Assembly: GCF_004564275.1 (NCBI RefSeq)
Contig: NZ_SPDV01000015.1
Location: 17,568 to 81,567, forward strand
Source of the DNA: Sphingomonas parva (ex Maeng et al. 2020)
GTDB lineage: Bacteria > Pseudomonadota > Alphaproteobacteria > Sphingomonadales > Sphingomonadaceae
Length of the DNA stretch: 64,000 nucleotides
Direction: 5' to 3'
Under the pieces are notes generated by a model, which searched no databases, was not told the origin of the DNA, and worked only from the letters and a program-made list of their open reading frames with translations. The translations under genes and the position numbers were made by a program. Numbering within the stretch: the stretch's first letter is position 1; each line of letters opens with the position of its first letter. This document shows, one piece after another, positions 43,586 to 51,611 of the stretch.

Positions 43586-44128
43586 TCAGCCCTGCGCGGC
43601 GGCCGCGGCCTCGATCGCTTCCTTGAGCTTCTGACCCGCATCGGCCTGCACCGTCTGGACCGTGCGCTCGCCGGTCGCCGGGTTGGTCTGGTGGAACTTG
43701 AACGCCTTGCCGGCGAGCGGGCCGGAGATCAGATCCGCGAACATGATCTCGCGCTGCTTGTTCTCGGGGGTGGCGAACGGCGCGATCAGATCGACCAGCC
43801 AGATCGTGTCGCCGCTCGTCCATTCCTCGAGCGTCAGGCGGTTCTCCGGCTCGATCATGCCGCGATCGAGCTTGGCCTCGGCCTCGGGCCCGCAGTTTGC
43901 CCAGAGGGCGAGACCGACCGGCCGATCGCCGTCGCGGAAGAGGTAGAATTGCTGGTGGATGAGGGCGGGCATCGCCAGCCACTCGATGTCGCCGATCTGC
44001 ATGGCACGGTGCAGCGGCGACTGGGTCAGGAGCCAGGTCATCTCGCCGAGGAGGTGGCTGATGGTGACCGGACCGGTGCTGCTCGCGCCGGCGGTGCCGG
44101 CCGCGCCGCTCTCGGGATTCGTGCTCAT
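43586..44128 (-). CDS. Toxin-activating lysine acyltransferase (HlyC family)
   Basis: A 180-residue protein matching HlyC/Apx[17 protein letters not shown] with the catalytic His at residue 40, then LALWANCG, an Asp at about 88 that aligns with the second catalytic residue, and [18 protein letters not shown]. HlyC enzymes transfer a fatty acyl group from acyl carrier protein to internal lysines of RTX proteins before secretion. A Ser/Gly/Ala-rich N-terminus of about 20 residues is extra. It lies 3 kb before the exporter genes, on the opposite strand. Its likely client is the giant RTX protein at the right edge. Confidence 0.9.
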   Translation of the reverse strand: MSTNPESGAAGTAGASSTGPVTISHLLGEMTWLLTQSPLHRAMQIGDIEWLAMPALIHQQFYLFRDGDRPVGLALWANCGPEAEAKLDRGMIEPENRLTLEEWTSGDTIWLVDLIAPFATPENKQREIMFADLISGPLAGKAFKFHQTNPATGERTVQTVQADAGQKLKEAIEAAAAAQG

Positions 44129-44330
44129 CAGTCTGTCGCCCCTTCCGTAAGCCGCCGCGGCCGAAGCCGCAGGCGTAGCAAAAACGGTGGCGAGGCGCCA
44201 AGACGGCGTCGGATCGCGCGGAGCGAAGGCAGCGCACCCTCCCGGGCGATGCCCAACGCTGCGACCACGCAGAAAGCGGCGCCCCTGCCGCCGCGCCGAC
44301 CATCGCCGAGCGGAAATTCCGGTTCAAGTC

Positions 44331-44435
44331 GAAAAGTTTACCGCGGCGGAAAATCCGGATTGCCGCCGCCGGAAAAGGCGATAGATCTCTGGTCCGGAGC
44401 CAGAAATGGCTCTCCGGGCGGCCGTGACAAGCTGC
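44331..44435 (+). repeat. Structured intergenic element, copy A
   Basis: It shares ordered blocks with copy B: GAAAAGTTTACC, ATTGC, CCGGAAAA, CGATAG, a hairpin, GCGGCCGTG and AAGCTGC. The hairpin is GAGCCA-GAAA-TGGCTC (44397-44412), with a GNRA tetraloop. The blocks are 384 or 385 bases from those of copy B. Confidence 0.75.
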
Positions 44436-44714
44436 GATACGGGCGATGATCAGGCGCCGCGGGGGGCGGTTCGATGCTTCTTGTCAGACATTGGTGGGCC
44501 ACTCGCCGCGCGTGCGGGGCCGCGGCCTTGCTTCGCGGCCCGAGGCAGATTTGTACGCCACCAAGGTGGACTGCGCGCGCGGGGGGCAAGGGCGTGAGGC
44601 TGTTTGCGCCGTCGCGCTCGGATCGGCGGCGGGTCGTCCTGGCGTGGGCAAGGTAAAGCACGGCGCCGCTGCCGCGGAGTGGAAGATTCCCGGCAGCGAA
44701 TTATCGTTCAGGCA

Positions 44715-44820
44715 GAAAAGTTTACCTTGGTTAAAGAATCTTGATTGCGCGAACCGGAAAACCCGATAGGTAGCGATACGGGATCCAGGGGTGGGTCCCT
44801 GAGCGGCCGTGGTAAGCTGC
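44715..44820 (+). repeat. Structured intergenic element, copy B
   Basis: It has the same block order as copy A. The hairpin is GGGATCCA-GGGG-TGGGTCCC (44780-44799). Compared with copy A one G-C pair has become T-G with both sides changed, and the loop differs, so pairing has been preserved while sequence drifted. This points to a selected RNA or DNA structure. Confidence 0.75.
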
Positions 44821-45299
44821 AAGAACGGGGATCGAGGGGGAGGGGCGCGTGGGGCGGACTCGAACGATTGCTGTCGTGCGTCGCCGCGTCAGAGGCGCTC
44901 TAGAGAAGTCTGCTGGTAGCGCTCAGCCGGCTTCGGCCGTCGCGTCGCGGGTGACGGGTGCTGTATCACACGTGGCCGCGGGGCGCAGGTGATCTCGTCA
45001 TGGATATCCTCGCATGTTTGCGCCGCGGCTTCGGCATCGATCAGGCAGGACCGGCAACGGTTCAGCGCATTTGTTCGCCTCTTGCGGGTACCTCGTGTTC
45101 TAACCCGCGCATCCTCGCAAAAAGCTTGGACTCATCGAGAGGCAAGCATCCCTATCGGCAGGAGCGTACTCGGCCCGGCGCGGCACGTTTCTGGGTTCTT
45201 GATCGGGATCACGCGCTCCCCTTTCTGCTACAGCCTTGGACAATTCAGTCACTATCTCGGTTGTCCGGTTTGGGCTGGTTTCAGCTCTGCTGTCAAAGG

Positions 45300-45695
45300 A
45301 TGAAGAGAACTTCGCGACTTCCGCTGGCCGCGAAATGGGCGACTACCGCTCTTGTTCCGCTACTCTGTTCATGTGCAGCGCTGCCTCTCTACGATCAAGG
45401 GCAGGTATCCGTCGGAGACTTCCGGCGTGATGACGCTCGATGCCGCACATTGGCTGATGGCGTCGCTGAGATAGCAGAGAATCGTGCGGATACGGGTGCG
45501 CACGAGACCGATGCGGCAATGGTAGGAGTGTTTTTGGGATCAAGTTTGTCAGCTGCTCGTGTTCGGCGACAGTCGTACCGTGACTGCATGCGAGCTCTTG
45601 GTTATCTCCCGCGTACTCGAACCCCTAGGGAAGGTCATGCGCCAAGAGGAGGTGCGACTTCCAGTCAGGCAGGTTCGCCGGAGACACACGCATGA
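45300..45695 (+). CDS. Small lipoprotein, unknown function
   Basis: A 131-residue protein with a lipoprotein-like signal (LLCSC, Cys25). The mature region has GDFRRDDARCRTLAD, a glycine-containing hydrophobic patch MVGVFLGSSLSAA and the end SYRDCMRALGYLPR, as in small glycine-zipper outer-membrane lipoproteins. The start at 45300 follows CAAAGG. Its stop overlaps the next start (ATGA). Base composition is less GC-rich than the neighbours. Role unknown. Confidence 0.7.
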   Translation: MKRTSRLPLAAKWATTALVPLLCSCAALPLYDQGQVSVGDFRRDDARCRTLADGVAEIAENRADTGAHETDAAMVGVFLGSSLSAARVRRQSYRDCMRALGYLPRTRTPREGHAPRGGATSSQAGSPETHA

Positions 45696-46765
45696 CGTTT
45701 CAACGCTCCGATTCAAAATCACGCTTCTGGTCTCCCAGGTCGCGTGGGCGTCAATCCGTTCTAGCGTTCGCGCTCTTTTGCAGCTGCAGCTCACAAACCG
45801 GCGGCGCCCCATCGCGGCCATCCACTCAGGAAGAGTTCGAGCAGAAACTGGTAGAAATGGTCTTCGGTCGCAAGGATGCCGTGGAACTGCAGCTAGGCTA
45901 CCCGATTGGCACTGCGGTGTTGGTCGAGAGCATAGATCTGCCTTCGGTAGCGTATCGAACGGACGTAGGGAAATTTAACCAGGCATTCGATCAACTGGAC
46001 ATTGCGTACAAGGCGAACTCTTTTCAACTGGTACCGCCATCGGCGCTGAATGTGAGTGACGTCGGGTTGGGTCGGTCCACTGATCGATTGCAGGAGGCAT
46101 CCAAGTACGCAACCTATTTCGTGCACGAGAACCCGTCGACTGGCGGTGCCGCTAAAGGGGCGTCCGCCCTTGTCGTCCTCACTTACGCCAATCTACCTCG
46201 GGGCTTGAGTGCTGGCGTGGTTAATCGTCTTCTTGATGGACCGCCGACACGTCAACTGTCGCCATCGCCGGGTTGCGACATCTATCAGGCTGTCGGGCCC
46301 CAGGGGCTGACGACCTCTAACGTCGTTCTAGTGCGCGGCAGCGAGGCTGGGCGCTTGGATCTCGCGGATCCGCGTCAGTTTCGATGTGTATTTGCTTCCC
46401 AGATCATCAACATTGGGTTCTCCGAGGCAGTGTCTTCGGGGCGGAGCAATAGGTTCCCTCTCGAGAGTGCGCGGGCGGCGGGATGTGTCGCGCCCGATCC
46501 CGCTATGGGTCCAGTAGGGGTGCCTGGCGGGCGATGCGCCTCGCCGGTGCGCGGCCGCTCCTACTACGCCGTGATGGCATCGATGGTTCGGGATGGGAGC
46601 CTTCAGGGTGGTCGCGTCGACCGCTCCGCTTTTCGTCGAAGTTTGAAGGCAGCGATCACGAAGATTGGATGGAATAACATCATTGCAGCCGATGCTGCTG
46701 AGGACAGTCGCTACAGGTCTCTTGAAGGTGTGCCAGAAAGCCCGCCGACTGCTGTCCGAGACTAA
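45692..46765 (+). CDS. Exported protein of unknown function
   Basis: A 357-residue protein translationally coupled to the lipoprotein gene upstream. The N-terminus has a basic segment then VLAFALFCSCSSQ, a signal peptide with a poor lipobox. I do not recognise the family. Visible features are QEEFEQKLVEMVFGRKDA, a threonine/serine-rich middle, two cysteine-containing segments (PGCDIYQAV, QFRCVF) and a basic C-terminus ending before TTATTT-rich DNA. Codon use is less GC-biased than the surroundings, suggesting acquisition. It may serve the RTX system next door, but nothing in the sequence shows this. Confidence 0.65.
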   Translation: MTFQRSDSKSRFWSPRSRGRQSVLAFALFCSCSSQTGGAPSRPSTQEEFEQKLVEMVFGRKDAVELQLGYPIGTAVLVESIDLPSVAYRTDVGKFNQAFDQLDIAYKANSFQLVPPSALNVSDVGLGRSTDRLQEASKYATYFVHENPSTGGAAKGASALVVLTYANLPRGLSAGVVNRLLDGPPTRQLSPSPGCDIYQAVGPQGLTTSNVVLVRGSEAGRLDLADPRQFRCVFASQIINIGFSEAVSSGRSNRFPLESARAAGCVAPDPAMGPVGVPGGRCASPVRGRSYYAVMASMVRDGSLQGGRVDRSAFRRSLKAAITKIGWNNIIAADAAEDSRYRSLEGVPESPPTAVRD

Positions 46766-46798
46766 GACTTTATTTCTAGAATGTTGCGGGGGAATATC

Positions 46799-47092
46799 GT
46801 GGGTAATCTTATCGCGGGTAATCTTACTGACTGGTTCAACAAGGTTAAGAATCCGGGGTTCAAGGATTATTTTTCTCTGTTTGGTAAGGCCAACGACTCC
46901 GTCATGGTCAACATGATGCTTCGGCAGATCTATGACGATCTACTTTCCCAAGGTGCATGGATTCAGATCAGTGGCGGTCTTGGTCTTGATGGCAAGGTCG
47001 ACATTGGGAAGATGCTCGGAGCAAGCGGCCAGTTGCGCCTGACGGGGGAGCCGGTCGCGCCTTGCGCGCGGCCGGCGCTCCGCGGCGGATGA
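46799..47092 (+). CDS. Small protein of unknown function, possible remnant
   Basis: The frame from GTG 46799 (GCGGGGGAA six bases upstream) gives about 97 residues; an in-frame ATG at 46781 adds six. It begins VGNLIAGNLTDWFNKVKNP and includes FKDYFSLFGKAND and GLGLDGKVDIGKML. The last 25 codons are much more GC-rich and of arginine/proline type, as if the original C-terminus had been replaced at about 47030. No family is recognised. Confidence 0.5.
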   Translation: MGNLIAGNLTDWFNKVKNPGFKDYFSLFGKANDSVMVNMMLRQIYDDLLSQGAWIQISGGLGLDGKVDIGKMLGASGQLRLTGEPVAPCARPALRGG

Positions 47093-47204
47093 AAAAGCCT
47101 CTCGCCAATCGAGTTTTGCAGGCTTAGCAATGTGTTGACGCCGCCTGCGGGCGGCGCGGCCGGGCTGCCGGGTGGGGGCAGCGGCCGTTCGTGGGGGGAC
47201 GGAC

Positions 47205-49352
47205 GTGGAAGAATCGGCGCAGGTCAGTCGGGATCCGGCACTTTCCAGCTTCGTGCTGCTCGCACGCTTCCTCGGCATGCCCGCCGATCCGCAGCAGATC
47301 GCCCACGATCGCGGCAAGGGGGACGATCCCTATACGCTCGAGGATCTCTCGCGCATCGCCAAGAAGCTCGGCCTGGTCGGGCGGATCCGGCGCTGCGAGG
47401 CGGGCGAGCTCAGGAAGATGCCGCTGCCGGCAATCGCGCAGCTGACCGACGGCGACGCCGCCGTCCTGCTGAAGATCGAGGACGAAGCGGAGGCGCCCCG
47501 CGCCCTCGTCCAGTTCGGAGACCGCGAGCGGCCCGAGGTGTGGACCGCGGACGAGCTCGACGAGCGCTTCGGCGGCCGGCTGCTGCTGATGACCTCGCGC
47601 GAGCGGATGGCGGGCGCGGCGCGGCCGTTCGACATCAGCTGGTTCATCCCGGCGCTGGTCAAGTACCGCAAGCCGCTGCGCGACGTGCTGATCGCCTCCT
47701 TCTTCCTGCAGGTGATGGCGCTGATCTCGCCGATCTTCTTCCAGCTGGTGATCGACAAGGTGCTCGTCCACCAGTCGATCACCACGCTCGACGTGCTCGC
47801 CATCGGCCTCGGCGTCGTCCTGGTCTGGGAGACCGCGCTCTCGGGCCTCAGGAACTGGCTGTTCGCGCACAGCACCAACCGGGTCGACGCGGAGCTCAGC
47901 GCCCGGATGTTCCGCCACCTGCTCAACCTGCCGCTCTCCTATTTCGAGGCGCGGCGGGTCGGCGACAGCGTCGCCCGCGTGCGCGAGCTCGAGCGGATCC
48001 GCGAGTTCCTCACCTCGAATGCGGTCACGGTGGTGATCGACCTGTTCTTCACCATCGTCTTCTTCGTGGTGATGTACATGTACAGCCCGATGCTGACCCT
48101 GATCGTGCTCGCGTCGATCCCCGTCTATGCGGCGATCTCGATCTTCATCACCCCGACGCTGCGCGCGCGGCTGGACGAGAAGTTCCGGCGGGGCGCGGAG
48201 AACCAGGCGTTCCTGGTCGAGACCGTCACCGGCATCGGCACGCTGAAGGCGATGGCGGTCGAGCCGCAGATGCGCGACCGCTGGGAGAAGCAGTTCGCCG
48301 GCTATACCCAGACCGGCTTCGCGGTGACCCGGCTGGCCAATTGGGGCAACCATTTGATCCAGCTGGTTTCGAAGCTGACCACCGTCGCCATCCTCTATTT
48401 CGGCGCCAAGGCGGTGATCGCCGGAGACCTCAGCGTCGGCTCGCTGGTCGCGTTCAACATGCTCTCCGGCCGGGTCGCGGCGCCGATCCTGCGCCTCTCG
48501 CAGCTCTGGCAGGACTTCCAGCAGGTGCGGATCTCGGTCGACCGCCTCGGCGACGTGCTCAACGCCCCGGCCGAGCCGGAGCACAATCCCAACCGGGCGA
48601 GCCTGCCGGCGATCAAGGGCAATATCGAGTTCGACAAGGTGCGCTTCCGCTACCGCCCGGACGCGCCGGAGGCGCTGCGCGGAGTCTCGCTGAAGATCGC
48701 CGGCGGGGAGATGCTCGGCATCGTCGGCCCGTCGGGCTCGGGCAAGTCGACGCTGACCAAGCTCGTCCAGCGGCTCTACGTGCCCGAGCAGGGCAGGGTG
48801 CTGATCGACGGCGTCGACCTGGCGCTGGTCGATCCGGCCTGGCTGCGCCGGCAGATCGGCGTGGTGCTGCAGGAGAACATCCTGTTCAACCGCTCGGTGC
48901 GCGAGAACATCGCGCTGGCCGATCCGACGCGGCCGATGGAGGCGGTGCTCGCCGCCGCCCAGCTCGCCGGCGCGCACGAGTTCATCCTCGGCCTCAGCCA
49001 CGGCTATGACACGATCATCGACGAGCGCGGCAGCAACCTCTCGGGCGGCCAGAGGCAGCGCATCGCCATCGCCCGCGCGCTGATCGGCGACCCGCGAATC
49101 CTGATCCTCGACGAGGCGACCTCGGCGCTCGACGCGGAGAGCGAGGAGATCATCCAGAAGAACCTGCGGATGATCGCCCACGGCCGGACGGTGATCATCA
49201 TCGCCCACCGGCTCTCGGCGGTGCGCCAGTGCCACCGGATCATCACGGTGGAGGCGGGCGAGATCACCGAGGAAGGCAATCACGAGAGCCTGCTCGCGAC
49301 CGGCGGCCGCTACGCCGAGCTCTATCGCAAGCAGATGGGAGTCGCCGCATGA
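47205..49352 (+). CDS. Type I secretion ABC exporter (HlyB family)
   Basis: A 715-residue exporter with an N-terminal C39-peptidase-like domain (about 1-125) that lacks the catalytic cysteine, as in HlyB where it only binds the RTX substrate. Then come six transmembrane helices (about 150-440) and an ATPase with Walker A GPSGSGKST (about 506-514), LSGGQRQRIAIARAL and ILILDEATSALD. The GTG at 47205 follows GGGGGGAC. It exports RTX proteins in one step with an HlyD adaptor and a TolC-type channel. Its stop overlaps the HlyD start. No TolC gene is adjacent. Confidence 0.95.
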   Translation: MEESAQVSRDPALSSFVLLARFLGMPADPQQIAHDRGKGDDPYTLEDLSRIAKKLGLVGRIRRCEAGELRKMPLPAIAQLTDGDAAVLLKIEDEAEAPRALVQFGDRERPEVWTADELDERFGGRLLLMTSRERMAGAARPFDISWFIPALVKYRKPLRDVLIASFFLQVMALISPIFFQLVIDKVLVHQSITTLDVLAIGLGVVLVWETALSGLRNWLFAHSTNRVDAELSARMFRHLLNLPLSYFEARRVGDSVARVRELERIREFLTSNAVTVVIDLFFTIVFFVVMYMYSPMLTLIVLASIPVYAAISIFITPTLRARLDEKFRRGAENQAFLVETVTGIGTLKAMAVEPQMRDRWEKQFAGYTQTGFAVTRLANWGNHLIQLVSKLTTVAILYFGAKAVIAGDLSVGSLVAFNMLSGRVAAPILRLSQLWQDFQQVRISVDRLGDVLNAPAEPEHNPNRASLPAIKGNIEFDKVRFRYRPDAPEALRGVSLKIAGGEMLGIVGPSGSGKSTLTKLVQRLYVPEQGRVLIDGVDLALVDPAWLRRQIGVVLQENILFNRSVRENIALADPTRPMEAVLAAAQLAGAHEFILGLSHGYDTIIDERGSNLSGGQRQRIAIARALIGDPRILILDEATSALDAESEEIIQKNLRMIAHGRTVIIIAHRLSAVRQCHRIITVEAGEITEEGNHESLLATGGRYAELYRKQMGVAA

Positions 49353-50764
49353 CCGCCATCGCCGACCGCTTCCCGACGCTGAGCCGGCACCTGGCGGTGC
49401 TGAAGGAGGCGTGGCAGCGCCAGAACGACGCCGACAGGAGCCGCAAGCCGCGCGAGGAATATGAGTTCCTGCCGGCCGCGCTGGAGATCATGGAGACGCC
49501 GCCGAGCCCCGGCCTGCGCGTCCTGATGCTGACCCTGTGCAGCCTGTTCGCGATCGCCGTTTTGTGGTCGTTCATCGGCAAGGTCGACGTGGTCGCGGTC
49601 GGCACGGGCAAGACGATCCCGGCGGCGAACGTCAAGGTGATCCAGCCGGTGGAGATCGGCGCCGTGCGCGCCATCCACGTGAGGAACGGCGAGCGGGTGA
49701 AAAAGGGGCAGCTGCTGATCGAGCTCGACCCCACCCTGGTCGGCGCCGACGAGGCGCAGGCGACGCGAGGGCTGCTGTCGGCGCGGATCGCCCAGGCGCG
49801 CAACGACGCCCTGCTCGCCCATCTCTCGGGACGGCCGGCGCGCTTCGTCGCGCCGGCAGGGACGCCGGCCGACACCGTCACCACCCAGAATCTGCTGATC
49901 CGCAGCGCGATCGCCGAATATGAGGCGGAGCGGGCGACGCTGGCGCAGAGCCGCGCCGAGCAGGGCGCCCAGCTCTCGTCCGCCGAAGCCGAGATCGCCA
50001 AGCTCCGCCAGACCCTGCCGCTGGTCGACCAGCAGCTCGAGGCGCGGCGCGATCTCAGCGCGAAAGGCCATTATCCCAAGCTCAAGGTGCTCGAATACGA
50101 GCAGCTGCGCGTCGAGCACCTCCAGAACATCGCGGTGCAGGAAAGCGCGGCGGCCAAGGCGCGCGCGGCGATCGGCGCGATCGACGCGCAGATCGCCAAG
50201 CTCCGCCAGAGCTTCGCCAAGACGGCGAGCACCGAGCTCGCCACCGCCGAGGACGAATCGAGCATGCGCGGCGAGGAATTGCGCAAGTCCGAGCGCCGGC
50301 GGCTGATGCAGCAGCTCCGATCGCCGGTCGACGGCGTCGTCCAGCAGCTCGCGGTCCACACCGTCGGCGGCGTCGTCCAGCCCGCCCAGCCGCTGATGGT
50401 GATCGTCCCCGACGGCAGCGAGATCGAGGTGGAGGCGCAGATCCTCAACAAGGACATCGGCTTCATCCGCGAAGGCCAGCCGGTGCGGGTGAAGCTCGAG
50501 GCCTTTCCGTTCACCGATTACGGGCTGATCGAGGGCGTGGTCGAGACGATCAGCCGCGACGCGATCCAGGACGAGAAGATCGGCCTGGTCTATGCCGCGC
50601 GAGTCCGGCTGAAGCGGGATTTCCTCCAGATCGGGACGCGGCGCCAGCCGATCGGACCCGGGCTGGCCGTGCAGGCGGAGATCAAGACCGGCGAGCGGCG
50701 GATCATCCGCTATCTGCTCTCGCCGATCTCGCAGGCGGTGGACGAGGCCGGGCGCGAGAGGTGA
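49349..50764 (+). CDS. Type I secretion membrane-fusion protein (HlyD family)
   Basis: A 471-residue adaptor: a cytoplasmic N-terminus of about 55 residues, one transmembrane helix (LMLTLCSLFAIAVLWSFIG), a lipoyl domain (KVIQPVEIGAVRAIHVRNGE), a long coiled coil (about 150-320) and a C-terminal beta-barrel domain. The cytoplasmic tail is thought to contact the RTX substrate. It is coupled to the exporter gene by an ATGA overlap. Confidence 0.95.
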   Translation: MTAIADRFPTLSRHLAVLKEAWQRQNDADRSRKPREEYEFLPAALEIMETPPSPGLRVLMLTLCSLFAIAVLWSFIGKVDVVAVGTGKTIPAANVKVIQPVEIGAVRAIHVRNGERVKKGQLLIELDPTLVGADEAQATRGLLSARIAQARNDALLAHLSGRPARFVAPAGTPADTVTTQNLLIRSAIAEYEAERATLAQSRAEQGAQLSSAEAEIAKLRQTLPLVDQQLEARRDLSAKGHYPKLKVLEYEQLRVEHLQNIAVQESAAAKARAAIGAIDAQIAKLRQSFAKTASTELATAEDESSMRGEELRKSERRRLMQQLRSPVDGVVQQLAVHTVGGVVQPAQPLMVIVPDGSEIEVEAQILNKDIGFIREGQPVRVKLEAFPFTDYGLIEGVVETISRDAIQDEKIGLVYAARVRLKRDFLQIGTRRQPIGPGLAVQAEIKTGERRIIRYLLSPISQAVDEAGRER

Positions 50765-50811
50765 GGGGGCGGCGTCCCTGCCGGCCCGTGCCGAGCGGAG
50801 GCGGGCTTCGC

Positions 50812-51543
50812 TCAGCGGCGGGCGGGTGCCCCGGCCGGCAGATAATCGACGAAGAGGTTGGCGGTGAGCCGCCCGAGGCGCGGATCGGCGGCGAAGGTCG
50901 CCTCGGCGGGAATGATCCCGCTGTGCAGCGAGAAGCTGCGGTAGACGAGCAGGCGGTCGCAGCGCGCCTCGAAGGCTGCAATGCGCTCGAAGCCGGGCGT
51001 CGTCTCGTTCGGGTAGCCGGCGGCGGCGGGCAGGGCGGCGCCTTCCGCTCGGCGGGCCTCGGCATAACGATCGAAGGCGTCCGGCGGGATCTGCTCCAGG
51101 CCGGTGGCGCGGTGGCGGAAGAAGGCGGTGCCGCCATGCTCCGCGCCGCACAGGAAATGAAGGAGCGCGATGCGATAGGGGCTGCAGGTGTCGACATGCG
51201 GCACGCGCTGGAGCGGGTGAAGCGCCTCGGGCGGCGTGGTGACGATCGAGAAGGATCCGTCGACGCGGCCGCGGGCGGCGGCGCCGAGGCCGAAGACGCG
51301 GCGGATCAGCGGCTCGACGGCCTCGACCAGCATCGCCGTGTAATCGGCGGGCGCCGGCGCGCGGATTCCCGGATAGCCTCCGCGCCGGCTGCCGGCATCG
51401 GCGAACTCGGCATCGGCGGCCCGATCGACCAGAGCGTGCGGATCGGCGAGGACGCCGTCGATGACGATCACCGGCTCCCGGCTCGCGCCGATCGGCACCC
51501 TCTGCGGGCGGCAGGCGGGCTGCAGCGCGAGCCTTGCCGTCAC
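50812..51543 (-). CDS. DUF6445-like protein, 2-oxoglutarate-oxygenase-type fold
   Basis: A 243-residue protein that I associate with DUF6445. It has HVD (His116, Asp118) and a later His207 in FSLHSG, with RLTANLF after, the order and spacing of the iron ligands of prolyl-4-hydroxylase-like 2-oxoglutarate oxygenases. The GTG at 51543 has GAGG eight bases upstream; an ATG at 51585 would leave only 26 bases to the divergent halogenase. Proteins of this type occur beside halogenase-like flavoproteins near TonB receptors. Oxygenase activity is inferred from the pattern only. Confidence 0.7.
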   Translation of the reverse strand: MTARLALQPACRPQRVPIGASREPVIVIDGVLADPHALVDRAADAEFADAGSRRGGYPGIRAPAPADYTAMLVEAVEPLIRRVFGLGAAARGRVDGSFSIVTTPPEALHPLQRVPHVDTCSPYRIALLHFLCGAEHGGTAFFRHRATGLEQIPPDAFDRYAEARRAEGAALPAAAGYPNETTPGFERIAAFEARCDRLLVYRSFSLHSGIIPAEATFAADPRLGRLTANLFVDYLPAGAPARR

Positions 51544-51611
51544 CGTTCCGCCTCGACGCGATGGGTTCCTGTCATCGCCGATCATCCTAGCGCCGGGAGA
51601 GCGACGGCACC

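Larger units (their letters stand above)
44129..45299. other. Gene-poor stretch with a tandem non-coding repeat
   Basis: About 1.17 kb between the acyltransferase gene and the first lipoprotein gene. Short open frames exist on both strands but none has a convincing start, ribosome binding site or recognisable product. It contains two copies of a conserved structured element (44331-44435 and 44715-44820). From about 44880 onward base composition becomes visibly less GC-rich. Confidence 0.6.

Noticed and set aside
44474..44656. Short frames downstream of structured element copy A that could be its regulated gene
   Set aside because: Composition is shadow-like (Arg/Trp/Ala), there is no homologous frame after copy B, and no ribosome binding site is convincing.
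44989..45303. Possible 104-codon gene in the gap before the small lipoprotein
   Set aside because: No ribosome binding site, no signal or domain, and it overlaps the start of a better-supported gene.
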